NCBI GenBank assembly: GCA_000470535.1
Contig: CBRG010000088.1
Coordinates: 1 to 40,449, forward strand
Direction of reading: 5' to 3'
Source of the DNA: Streptomyces sp. AW19M42
GTDB lineage: Bacteria; Actinomycetota; Actinomycetes; Streptomycetales; Streptomycetaceae
Length of the DNA: 40,449 nt
Shown here piece by piece: positions 15,825 to 22,668 of this stretch (position 1 is its first letter; every line of letters starts with the position of its first letter). Under the pieces are notes generated by a model, which saw only the letters and a program-made list of their open reading frames with translations, was not told the DNA's origin and searched no databases. Position numbers and translations under genes: made by a program.

Positions 15825-16515
15825 AGGGCCGCCGTCGTCCGCAGCTTCACCGAGCCCCTCGTCGTCGAGGACGACCGAGTCCGCCCCGCGACGGCATCGA
15901 CCCGCTGAACGCGGCGCCCTGAACTGCGCGGGCGTCACCCCGAACAAGGCGGTGTAACTTTCCGGCGCACGCCCCGGCACCCGCGCCCTCGTCTCCGGCA
16001 TCGGCGGACTGGGGCACCTCGCCCTGCGGTACGCGTGGATCTTCGGCGCCTAGACCATCGCCATCGATGTCACCGACGATAAACTGGCTCTGGCTCTGGC
16101 CCGGGAGCTGGGTGCCGATCACGTCGTCGACGCCCGCGTCCAGGACGTCGCGGAGGAGACCCGCCGCCTCGGTGGCGTCGGCGCGGCGATCTCGCGCGCG
16201 GTGAGCAGCGAGTCGTTCGGCGCGGCCTACGGTGCGCTGCGCCGGGGCGGCACCCTTGTCCTCGTGGCCCTTCCCGCGGAGGGCGGACTCGAACTCCCGG
16301 TCTTCGACACGGTGCTGAACGGCACGAAGGTCATCGGCTCGATCGTCGGAACCCGTCAGGACCTGGCAGAGGTCTTTCAGCTGCACCGCCTCGGCCGTAC
16401 CCGTGTGGTCCGCGAGAGCCGGGATCCGGCGGCCATCAACTCCGCGATCGGCGAAGTCCTCAGGGGCCAGGTGTCGGGACGCCCCGTCGTCGATGTCGGC
16501 GGCACGACGGCCTGA
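15825..16515 (+). pseudogene. Zinc-dependent alcohol dehydrogenase, decayed with internal deletion
   Basis: Pieces of one medium-chain ADH in three frames. 15825-15875 gives the N-terminus (RAAVVRSFTEPLVVED) without a start codon. At about 15885 it jumps to DGIDPLNAAP, which normally lies about 130 residues later, so most of the catalytic zinc domain is gone. A one-base shift near 15919 leads into LNCAGVTPNKAV, then a TAA (15955) and, after GIGGLGHLALRYAWIFGA, a TAG (16051). The remainder to 16515 is an open ADH tail with the cofactor-binding and C-terminal parts (ALRRGGTLVLVALP). With a deletion, a shift and two stops it is certainly non-functional. Confidence 0.88.
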
Positions 16516-16619
16516 TCAGCGCACCCGCACGAGGAGGGACGCCGCGTCCGGGACGGTACCGGGGCGCGGCGGCCAGGTCGCTGACCCATTCCGTCCGCCC
16601 GGTGCGGCAGACTTCTGCG

Positions 16620-16889
16620 GTGACCACAGCCGCGGCTCAGCCGCCTCGTGACCGTGCGCTCGGGCGCGGTATCTCCACCCTCATTCCGCAGGCCGCGACC
16701 GCGACCCCGGCCGAACAGGCCGCGGCGGTCCTGACAGCGATGCAGAGCGTTCCGGTACGCGTCGGTGTGCTCCAGGCGGCGGTGGTGCTGCTGGAGGAGC
16801 GGGTCCGGGCGACGAACGACGACGCGGAACGCGCGGCGGCCGCGACGACCGTGGCGATGCTCCGTACAGCGATCAGCCAGGCCCGCTGA
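16620..16889 (+). CDS. Small alanine-rich hypothetical protein
   Basis: About 89 residues from GTG at 16620 (an alternative GTG lies at 16602). The composition suggests helices (EQAAAVLTAMQSVPVRVG; LQAAVVLLEERVRATNDDAE). Third codon positions are GC-rich and no stop interrupts the frame, supporting coding, but there is no good ribosome site and I recognise no family. It lies just after the dead ADH and converges with the arsO-like gene. Confidence 0.42.
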   Translation: MTTAAAQPPRDRALGRGISTLIPQAATATPAEQAAAVLTAMQSVPVRVGVLQAAVVLLEERVRATNDDAERAAAATTVAMLRTAISQAR

Positions 16890-16956
16890 CCCGGCGGCCC
16901 GGCATCGCGGGGGACCGGCTCATTCCGGCCAGGGGCCAGTTGAGGTACGAGGTCGG

Positions 16957-18363
16957 TCACGAGCCGAAGCAACCGCCCGCCGGTGCTTCGTCCGCGGCTG
17001 CGGCAGCGGCCGGTACAGCGACACCGAGCTGAACCAGGGCGGGTTCCGGCGTCGAGCAGCAGCCTCCGGCGTCGGACTGTGTGGCGGACGGGTCGTCGAA
17101 GAGCCCGGCGCCTCCGCAGACTCCTGTCTCGGGGAGCGTGAGCTCGACGCGGTCGGCGGCTTCGAGGTCGCCGGCGAGGGCTGCGGCCACGGAGCGGACC
17201 TGCTCGGAACCGGTCATCGCGAGGAAGGTCGGGGCGCGGCCGTAGGACTTCATGCCGACCAGGTAGACCCCGGTTTCCGGGTGGGAGAGCTCGCGGTGGC
17301 CGTGGGGGTAGACGGTGCCGCAGGAGTGCTGGTTGGGGTCGATCAGCGGGGCCAGTCCGGTCGGGGCCTGGAGGCGTTCGTCCAGGCCGAGGCGGAGCTC
17401 TTCGAGGAAGCCGAGGTCGGGGCGGAAGCCGGTCAGCACAATGACTTCGTCGACCGGGTCCAGGCGGCGCCCGTCCTCACCGACCAGGACCAGGCGGCGG
17501 TCGGGGTCCCGCTCGATCGCTTCGGTGCGGAAACCGGTGACCGCGTCCGCGTGCCCCTCGTCGACGGCGGCCTTCGCCGCGAGCCCCAGGGCGCCGCGGG
17601 CGGGGAGCTGGTCGGCGCTGCCGCCGCCGAAGGTGGAGCCGGAGATGCCCCGGCGCAGGACCCACACCCCCTTCGTACCCGTGCCGTCGTCCGACTTCGC
17701 GAGGTCGGCGAGGGAGGCGAGGGCGGTGAAGGCGGAGGCGCCGGAGCCGATGACGGCGGTGCGGCGGCCTGCGTAACGGGCTCGCTCGGCCGGGTCCTTG
17801 AGGTCGGGGGCACGGTAGGTGATCCGGTCGGCGGCGGCCTTCTCGCCGAGGGCGGGCAGGCCGGAGGCACCGGCCGGGCCAGGGGTGGCCCAGGTGCCGG
17901 ACGCGTCAATGACCGCGCGGGCGAGGACGCGCTCTTCGTGGCCGTCGGCGTGGGCGATGTGGAGGACGAAGGGCTGCTGGTCGCGGTCGGCGTCCACGAT
18001 CCGGTCGCGGCCGGTACGGGAGATGCCGGTGACCCGGGCGCCGAGGCGGACCCGCTCGCCGAGGATGTCGGCGAGCGGCTGCAGATACTGCCGCACCCAG
18101 TCCCCGCCGGAGGGGTAGGCCGCCGTGTCGGGGCGCGTCCAGCCGGTGGGGGACAGCAGCTTCTCGGCGGCCGGGTCGACGAGCTCACCCCAGGTCGAGA
18201 AGAGGCGCACGTGTGCCCATTCCCGGACGGCGCCGGCGGCTGCGGGGCCGGCTTCCAGGACAAGCGGGTCGAGACCGCGCTCGGTGAGGTGGGCGGCGGC
18301 GGCGAGCCCGGCCGGGCCCGCGCCGATCACGACGACCGGCAGATCCTTAGGGGTGGTGGTCAT
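16957..18363 (-). CDS. arsO: ArsO-like flavin-dependent monooxygenase with Cys-rich tail
   Basis: 468 residues. VVVIGAGPAGLAAAAHL is the FAD GxGxxG site, RTAVIGSGASAFTALASL a second Rossmann (NADPH) site, and VLTGFRPDLGFLEE the usual closing FAD motif. This is the class of flavoprotein found in Streptomyces arsenic islands and named ArsO; its chemistry on arsenic is still poorly defined. The last 55 residues carry C416, C435-C436 and C465 in a Gly/Ala-rich tail, which looks like a thiol-based metalloid-binding extension. Start ATG at 18363 with GGAGG eleven bases upstream (rather long). It is divergent from arsR1, which probably represses both. Confidence 0.8.
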   Translation of the reverse strand: MTTTPKDLPVVVIGAGPAGLAAAAHLTERGLDPLVLEAGPAAAGAVREWAHVRLFSTWGELVDPAAEKLLSPTGWTRPDTAAYPSGGDWVRQYLQPLADILGERVRLGARVTGISRTGRDRIVDADRDQQPFVLHIAHADGHEERVLARAVIDASGTWATPGPAGASGLPALGEKAAADRITYRAPDLKDPAERARYAGRRTAVIGSGASAFTALASLADLAKSDDGTGTKGVWVLRRGISGSTFGGGSADQLPARGALGLAAKAAVDEGHADAVTGFRTEAIERDPDRRLVLVGEDGRRLDPVDEVIVLTGFRPDLGFLEELRLGLDERLQAPTGLAPLIDPNQHSCGTVYPHGHRELSHPETGVYLVGMKSYGRAPTFLAMTGSEQVRSVAAALAGDLEAADRVELTLPETGVCGGAGLFDDPSATQSDAGGCCSTPEPALVQLGVAVPAAAAAADEAPAGGCFGS

Positions 18364-18417
18364 GGTGGTGATGTCCTCCGATAAGAGGCGGCAGGTCAGG
18401 CCGCTGTTTCGATTGCT

Positions 18418-18465
18418 GTCTATGTCTGGAGCTTGCACCGGATATCGATGAGTGTCAACATAGAC
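18418..18465. promoter_or_regulatory. Inverted repeat in the arsO-arsR1 intergenic region
   Basis: GTCTATGT (18418-18425) and ACATAGAC (18458-18465) are perfect 8-base arms 32 bases apart. The right arm overlaps the predicted -10 of arsR1, and a TTGACA for the opposite direction (18458-18453) overlaps too, so one bound ArsR could shut both genes. Confidence 0.5.
18433..18461 (+). promoter_or_regulatory. Predicted arsR1 promoter giving a leaderless mRNA
   Basis: TTGCAC (18433-18438), 17 bases, CAACAT (18456-18461). The A of the arsR1 start codon lies seven bases after the -10 box and no Shine-Dalgarno precedes it, so transcription and translation probably begin at the same base. Confidence 0.55.
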
Positions 18466-18467
18466 GT

Positions 18468-18848
18468 ATGTCGAAGTCAGAGGTGGTCGGGTTGCGGACC
18501 CTGGACCCTGAAGCGGTTGTGCCGTGCTGCCCGCCCGTTACCGCGTGGGAGCTGTCCGTGCCGGACGCGGAGCGGATGGCCGCGATGTTCAAAGCGCTCT
18601 CCGACCCGGTGCGGCTGCGCCTGTTCTCCAAGGTCGCCTCGCATCCGGCAGGGGAGGCGTGTGTGTGCGACATCCAGAACGTCGGTGTCTCCCAACCGAC
18701 CGTCTCCCACCACCTGAAGAAGCTCCGCGAGGCCGGACTCCTGACCTCCGAGCGGCGCGGGACCTGGGTCTACTACCAGGTCGCCCCCTCGGTCGTAGCC
18801 GCCATGTCCGCCATGCTCGACTTCCGTCCCTCCACCGACGGCAGCTGA
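18468..18848 (+). CDS. arsR: ArsR/SmtB-family arsenite-responsive repressor (first copy)
   Basis: 126 residues. The winged helix-turn-helix is intact (MFKALSDPVRLRLFSKVASH, then SQPTVSHHLKKLREAGLL and RRGTWVYYQV). Likely As(III)-sensing thiols are the N-terminal pair C20-C21 (VVPCCPP) and C65/C67 (EACVCDI). This resembles the Corynebacterium glutamicum ArsR site, which uses two adjacent N-terminal cysteines plus one near helix 4, more than the E. coli ELCVCDL site alone. It is divergent from the arsO-like gene and probably controls both through the dyad at 18418-18465. Confidence 0.92.
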   Translation: MSKSEVVGLRTLDPEAVVPCCPPVTAWELSVPDAERMAAMFKALSDPVRLRLFSKVASHPAGEACVCDIQNVGVSQPTVSHHLKKLREAGLLTSERRGTWVYYQVAPSVVAAMSAMLDFRPSTDGS

Positions 18849-18961
18849 AATCCGGCTACCCGACCGGCTCGGGAGCCCTGGACGACGCAGGAGCATCCCT
18901 TCACGCGGTGGCCTGTCCACCCCGACAGCGCCGGCCGTCGCGCCTCCCGCTGAATCCGCCG

Positions 18962-19183
18962 TCAGCCCAGCAGAGCGGCGATCTCACGGGCGGGGCGGCC
19001 GACGCCGCTTCGGCGCGGACCGGGCACGGCGGGGTGCGCTCCCGGTGTTCTCCGGGGGTGCCGATGAGGCTGCCGAGGCGCACGCTGCGGGACGTGATGC
19101 ACACAGACCGCGTCCCCGCATTTCTGGCACACGCCGACGGTGTGGCTGGCCCTTCCTTCGCCGTGGCGTTCCAGACAGTGCAT
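18962..19183 (-). CDS. Small Cys-rich zinc-ribbon-like protein (DUF2180-like), coupled to acr3
   Basis: 73 residues, with an N-terminal C3 and then VCQKCGDAVC (C19, C22, C27) followed by VHHV, the pattern of small actinobacterial zinc-ribbon proteins of the DUF2180 type found beside arsenic genes. The family usually has CxxC at the very N-terminus; here position 6 is Arg, so one expected ligand is missing. The rest is basic and proline-rich. ATG at 19183 shares a base with the acr3 stop (TGATG) and GGAAGGGAAAG precedes it, so it is co-translated with the efflux pump. Role unknown; metalloid or zinc binding is an inference. Confidence 0.65.
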   Translation of the reverse strand: MHCLERHGEGRASHTVGVCQKCGDAVCVHHVPQRAPRQPHRHPRRTPGAHPAVPGPRRSGVGRPAREIAALLG

Positions 19184-20307
19184 CAGCTTTCCCTTCCGGG
19201 CGTGGTGACGGCGTCGGGGGCGAACCTCTTGCGCCAGGCGAGGGCGACGTAGACGAGTCCGATCAGCACGGGGACCTCGATGAGGGGTCCGACGACTCCG
19301 GAGAGGGCCTGTCCGGAGGTGACGCCGAAGGTGGCGATGGCGACCGCGATGGCGAGCTCGAAGTTGTTGCCCGCAGCGGTGAAGGCGAGGGTGCTCGTGC
19401 GGTCGTAGGCGAGGCCGAGGCTCTTGCCGAGGAGGAAGGAGCCGAAGAACATGACCGCGAAGTAGACCAGCAGCGGCAGCGCGATGCGTACGACGTCCAG
19501 CGGCTGGGAGGTGATGGTCTTCCCCTGCAGGGCGAACAGGATGATGATCGTGAACAGCAGGCCGTACAGAGCCCATGGGCCGATCTTCGGCAGGAACTTC
19601 TGCTCGTAGGATTCGCGGCCCATCCTCTTCTCGCCGATACGGCGGGTCAGGAACCCGGCGAGTAGCGGCACCCCGAGGAAGACGACGACGTTCAGGGCGA
19701 TGTGCCAGACGGGGACGTCCAGCCCTTGTCCGTCGCCCAGGCCGAGCCACTGGGGCAGCAGGTCGAGGTAGAACCAGCCCAGCACGCCGAAGACCAGGAC
19801 CTGGAAGACCGAGTTCAGGGCGACGAGGACGGCTGCGGCTTCGCGGTCGCCGCAGGCGAGGTCGTTCCAGATGATGACCATGGCGATGCAGCGGGCCAGT
19901 CCGACGATGATCAGGCCGGTGCGGTACTCGGGCAGGTCCGGCAGGAAGATCCACGCCAGCGCGAACATGACCGCCGGTCCCACGAGCCAGTTGATGACCA
20001 GCGAGGACACCATCAGCCTGCGGTCCCCGGTGACGGTGTCGAGCCTGTCGTAACGGACCTTGGCCAGCACCGGATACATCATCACCAGCAGACCCAGGGC
20101 GATCGGCAGGGAGACCCCGCCGACCTCGATCTTCGCGAGCGCGTCGTTCATCCCGGGGACAAGGCGTCCCAGCCCCAGGCCGACGGCCATGGCGAGCAGG
20201 ATCCACACCGCGAGGTAGCGGTCGAGGGTGGAGAGCTTCCTGACGAACGAGTCGTCACCCCTGGCTTCCGGGGCGGTTCGGGTGGTGGGCGGCTCGGTAG
20301 GGGTCAC
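19183..20307 (-). CDS. acr3: ACR3-family arsenite efflux permease
   Basis: About 374 residues with ten predicted membrane helices. Family landmarks include VGLARCIAMVIIWNDLACGD, whose Cys in the fourth helix is the essential arsenite-translocating residue of ACR3 proteins, and FTAAGNNFELAIAVAIATFG with the conserved Glu near the C-terminus. It exports As(III) using the proton motive force. The GTG start at 20307 overlaps the stop of arsR2 by four bases (GTGA), so the start is well set even though the open frame runs further upstream. The order arsR2-acr3-small Cys protein forms one operon. Confidence 0.94.
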   Translation of the reverse strand: MTPTEPPTTRTAPEARGDDSFVRKLSTLDRYLAVWILLAMAVGLGLGRLVPGMNDALAKIEVGGVSLPIALGLLVMMYPVLAKVRYDRLDTVTGDRRLMVSSLVINWLVGPAVMFALAWIFLPDLPEYRTGLIIVGLARCIAMVIIWNDLACGDREAAAVLVALNSVFQVLVFGVLGWFYLDLLPQWLGLGDGQGLDVPVWHIALNVVVFLGVPLLAGFLTRRIGEKRMGRESYEQKFLPKIGPWALYGLLFTIIILFALQGKTITSQPLDVVRIALPLLVYFAVMFFGSFLLGKSLGLAYDRTSTLAFTAAGNNFELAIAVAIATFGVTSGQALSGVVGPLIEVPVLIGLVYVALAWRKRFAPDAVTTPGRES

Positions 20308-20612
20308 GGACAGGCCCTCTTGTTCTCGACGGCCGTGCGGGCGGACTCGGCGAGCTCGGCGAACTGCGCGGACACCGAGGCCAGGACCTCGGGACGCAAC
20401 TTGAAGTAGGTGAACCGGCCGCACGGTTCGGTCTCCACCAGCCCGGCCTCGCGCAGGACCTTCATGTGGTTGGACAGATTCGTCTGCCTGGCACCGGTTT
20501 CCTCCACCAGATGCGACATGCAGAGCGTCTCCCTGGCCAGCAGGGTGACCACCTGCATGCGCAGTGGATCACCCAGGACCCGGATCACGTCAGTGTCGAC
20601 TGAAGTCAGCAT
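20304..20612 (-). CDS. arsR: ArsR/SmtB-family repressor (second copy)
   Basis: 102 residues; helix-turn-helix TGARQTNLSNHMKVLREAGL and beta wing EPCGRFTYFKL. The sensor helix reads ETLCMSHL, with one Cys (C31) where E. coli ArsR has two; C64 in the wing and C101 at the C-terminus are other thiols. It leads the acr3 operon and is divergent from arsC. It differs clearly from the first ArsR in its cysteine layout, so the two may sense differently. No strong ribosome site is seen before ATG at 20612. Confidence 0.92.
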   Translation of the reverse strand: MLTSVDTDVIRVLGDPLRMQVVTLLARETLCMSHLVEETGARQTNLSNHMKVLREAGLVETEPCGRFTYFKLRPEVLASVSAQFAELAESARTAVENKRACP

Positions 20613-20613
20613 G

Positions 20614-20646
20614 CGCTGATACTCTCACATCACTGTTCGCTGATAC
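20614..20646. promoter_or_regulatory. Direct-repeat candidate operator between arsR2 and arsC
   Basis: CGCTGATAC occurs at 20614-20622 and 20638-20646, 24 bases apart (a little over two helical turns), directly in front of arsR2 in the divergent promoter region. A likely ArsR2 site, though ArsR operators are more often dyads. Confidence 0.45.
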
Positions 20647-20662
20647 CGGCGGAGGTGAAGAT

Positions 20663-20785
20663 ATGGGCGGAGCCGCGTCCCGCCCGTGCGGCAGGAGAGA
20701 GCGATCGTCATGGCCGAAAAGCCTTCCGTCCTGTTCGTCTGCGTCCACAACGCCGGCCGCTCTCAGATGGCTGCCGCCTGGCTGA
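20663..20785 (+). other. Possible 40-codon upstream reading frame overlapping arsC
   Basis: An ATG at 20663 has a better ribosome site (GGAGG at 20651-20655, seven bases away) than arsC itself. Its frame (starting MGGAASRPCGRRE) runs out of phase through the arsC start and stops at 20785. It may be a regulatory overlap, or the GGAGG may be chance. Confidence 0.25.
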
Positions 20786-21123
20786 CTCGCCTGGCCGGAG
20801 ACCGTGTCGAGGTCCGCTCCGCCGGCTCGGACCCGGGTGTTGCCGTCAACTCGGCCGCCGTCGAGGCGATGGCCGAGGTCGGCGTCGACATCTCCGCGGA
20901 GACGCCGAAGGTCCTGACGATCGACGCGGTCCGCGAGTCCGATGTGTGCATCACGATGGGCTGTGGCGACAGCTGCCCGGTCTTCCCGGGCAAGCGCTAC
21001 CTCGACTGGAAGCTGGAGGATCCCGCCGGCCGGGGGGTGGCCGCCGTCCGTCCGATCCGCGACGAGATCAAGGTCCTCGTGGAGAGCCTGATCGCCGAGA
21101 TCGCGCCGGAGGTCACGGCGTGA
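20710..21123 (+). CDS. arsC: Arsenate reductase, low-molecular-weight phosphatase type
   Basis: 137 residues. The P-loop CVHNAGRS (C11, CX5R-S) is the nucleophile loop that attacks arsenate. MGCGDSCPVFPGKRY (C85, C89) and C80 supply the resolving thiols, and DPAG is the conserved Asp loop. It reduces As(V) to As(III), which Acr3 then exports; in actinobacteria such enzymes may draw on thioredoxin or mycothiol. ATG at 20710 has a GGAGAGAG stretch upstream. It is divergent from arsR2-acr3, so reductase and pump are made from opposite strands of one control region. Confidence 0.94.
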   Translation: MAEKPSVLFVCVHNAGRSQMAAAWLTRLAGDRVEVRSAGSDPGVAVNSAAVEAMAEVGVDISAETPKVLTIDAVRESDVCITMGCGDSCPVFPGKRYLDWKLEDPAGRGVAAVRPIRDEIKVLVESLIAEIAPEVTA

Positions 21124-21293
21124 GCGTGATCGCCTGCGGGCTGGGCGTCCCTCGGTGCGGGGGCGCAAGTGTGCGTGTCGTCCGTGCGGCGACCCGAACG
21201 GGGTGCCCGCGCCTGCTGGTTGGACGGTTCGGGGCAGGGTGGCCGAAAGTCGTCACCCAGCCGGGACGGTGATGTCTGTGTCTGCGTGAACCA

Positions 21294-21323
21294 TTGACAC
21301 CCGTCCCGGCCTCTCACTACGGT
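21294..21323 (+). promoter_or_regulatory. Predicted promoter of the sugar ABC operon
   Basis: A perfect TTGACA (21294-21299), 18 bases, then TACGGT (21318-21323). The operator starts about ten bases after the -10 box. The leader to the first start codon is about 200 bases. Confidence 0.65.
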
Positions 21324-21332
21324 CACGCCAGC

Positions 21333-21360
21333 ATTTCGAACGAACGACGAAATATCGAAC
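21333..21360. promoter_or_regulatory. Operator at the sugar ABC promoter, copy 1
   Basis: ATTTCG (21333-21338) and CGAAAT (21348-21353) form a dyad. Overlapping it is CGAAATATCGAAC (21348-21360), and TCGAACG appears at 21336 and 21355, 19 bases apart. It covers the predicted transcription start. Sites of this kind precede sugar genes controlled by ROK-family repressors; the regulator is not in the window. Confidence 0.55.
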
Positions 21361-21459
21361 GCTGGATGATGCGGTCGCCCGGCTGGTCGACGAGAAGGGC
21401 CGACGTCAGCTGCCTGTGGAGCTGGGTGTCCTGGCGTGGCCCGTTACCCGAACCGCGTC

Positions 21460-21472
21460 CGAAATACCGAAC
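21460..21472. promoter_or_regulatory. Operator motif copy 2 in the leader
   Basis: CGAAATACCGAAC differs from copy 1 (21348-21360) by one base, 112 bases downstream and inside the 5' leader. The conservation suggests a second repressor contact. Confidence 0.5.
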
Positions 21473-21528
21473 AGACTATGAGGGTATCCGGTCCGCCGGG
21501 CCTTCTCCCTCGCACCCGGAGGATCGAC

Positions 21529-22668
21529 ATGCGTATGTCACCGACCGCGACCGTCCCGCGCGCCGTACGGACCGCCACGGTCCTCACCGCCTTCGCCCTC
21601 TCCGTCACCCTCGCTGCCTGCGGGCAGAGCGGCGAGGGCGGCAGCAAGGAGAAGAAGCCGGGGGGCAAGGGGTCCACCATCGGGATCGCCATGCCGACCA
21701 AGTCGTCCGAGCGCTGGATAGCCGACGGCAGGAACATGGCCGCCGAATTCAAGAAGCTCGGCTACAGGACGAACCTGCAGTACGGCGAGGACGACGTCGA
21801 CCAGCAGGTCTCCCAGATCGAGAACATGATCACCAAGGGGGTGGACGTCCTCGTCGTCGCCGCCATCGACGGCCGCGCGCTCAGCGACGTACTGCACCAG
21901 GCGGGGGAGCAGGGCATCAAGGTCATCTCGTACGACCGGCTCATCCTGGGCACCCCCGACGTCGACTACTACGCCTCCTTCGACAACGAGAAGGTCGGGG
22001 AGCTCCAGGCCGGCTACATCCTCGACAAGCTCGGGCTGAAGTCGAAGTCCGGCAGTGAGAAGGGCCCGTTCAACATCGAGCTGTTCGCCGGGTCCCCGGA
22101 CGACAACAACACGCGCTACTTCTTCCAGGGCGCCTGGAAGACCCTCAAGCCGTACATCGACAAGAAGCAGCTCGTCGTCCGCAGCAAGCAGACGAAGCTG
22201 GACCAGATCACCACGCTGCGCTGGGACGGCGGCACCGCCCAGAAGCGCATGGACGACCTGCTGACCAGTGCCTATTCCTCCGCCCAGGTCGATGCCGTGC
22301 TGTCCCCGTACGACGGCATCTCGATCGGCGTCATCTCGTCCCTGAAGTCGGACGGGTACGGCACCGGCGCCAAGCCGTACCCCGTCGTCACCGGCCAGGA
22401 CGCCGAGGTCGCCTCCGTGAAGTCGATCATCGCGGGGCAGCAGACGCAGACCGTCTACAAGGACACCCGCGCGCTGGCCAAGCAGGCGGTCCAGATGGCT
22501 GACGCCGTACTCAACGACAAGAAGCCCGAGGTCAACGACACCAAGACGTACGACAACGAGAAGAAGGTCGTGCCGGCCTTCCTGCTCGACCCGGTGAGCG
22601 TCGACAAGAGCAACTACCGGGCCCAGCTGGTCGACTCCGGCTACATCAAGGCGAGCGACCTCCGATGA
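21529..22668 (+). CDS. chvE: Sugar-binding lipoprotein of an ABC importer (ChvE/XylF family)
   Basis: 379 residues. The lipoprotein signal has positive N-terminal residues, a hydrophobic stretch and the lipobox LAAC with C31 as the lipidated residue. The mature part is a type-I periplasmic-binding fold with motifs of the ChvE multiple-sugar receptor: [55 protein letters not shown] and [11 protein letters not shown]. It captures monosaccharides (ChvE binds glucose, galactose, xylose and arabinose) outside the cell. ATG at 21529 has GGAGG six bases upstream, preferred over earlier in-frame starts. The stop overlaps the ATPase start (ATGA). Confidence 0.92.
   Translation: MRMSPTATVPRAVRTATVLTAFALSVTLAACGQSGEGGSKEKKPGGKGSTIGIAMPTKSSERWIADGRNMAAEFKKLGYRTNLQYGEDDVDQQVSQIENMITKGVDVLVVAAIDGRALSDVLHQAGEQGIKVISYDRLILGTPDVDYYASFDNEKVGELQAGYILDKLGLKSKSGSEKGPFNIELFAGSPDDNNTRYFFQGAWKTLKPYIDKKQLVVRSKQTKLDQITTLRWDGGTAQKRMDDLLTSAYSSAQVDAVLSPYDGISIGVISSLKSDGYGTGAKPYPVVTGQDAEVASVKSIIAGQQTQTVYKDTRALAKQAVQMADAVLNDKKPEVNDTKTYDNEKKVVPAFLLDPVSVDKSNYRAQLVDSGYIKASDLR

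Noticed and set aside
16201..16515. 104-residue intact-looking ADH C-terminal protein
   Set aside because: It is the open tail of the broken alcohol dehydrogenase; the GTG at 16201 is an internal codon without a ribosome site.
20564..20662. Extension of the upstream arsC-overlapping frame back to 20564
   Set aside because: It would run antisense through the arsR2 start; only the ATG at 20663 has a ribosome site.
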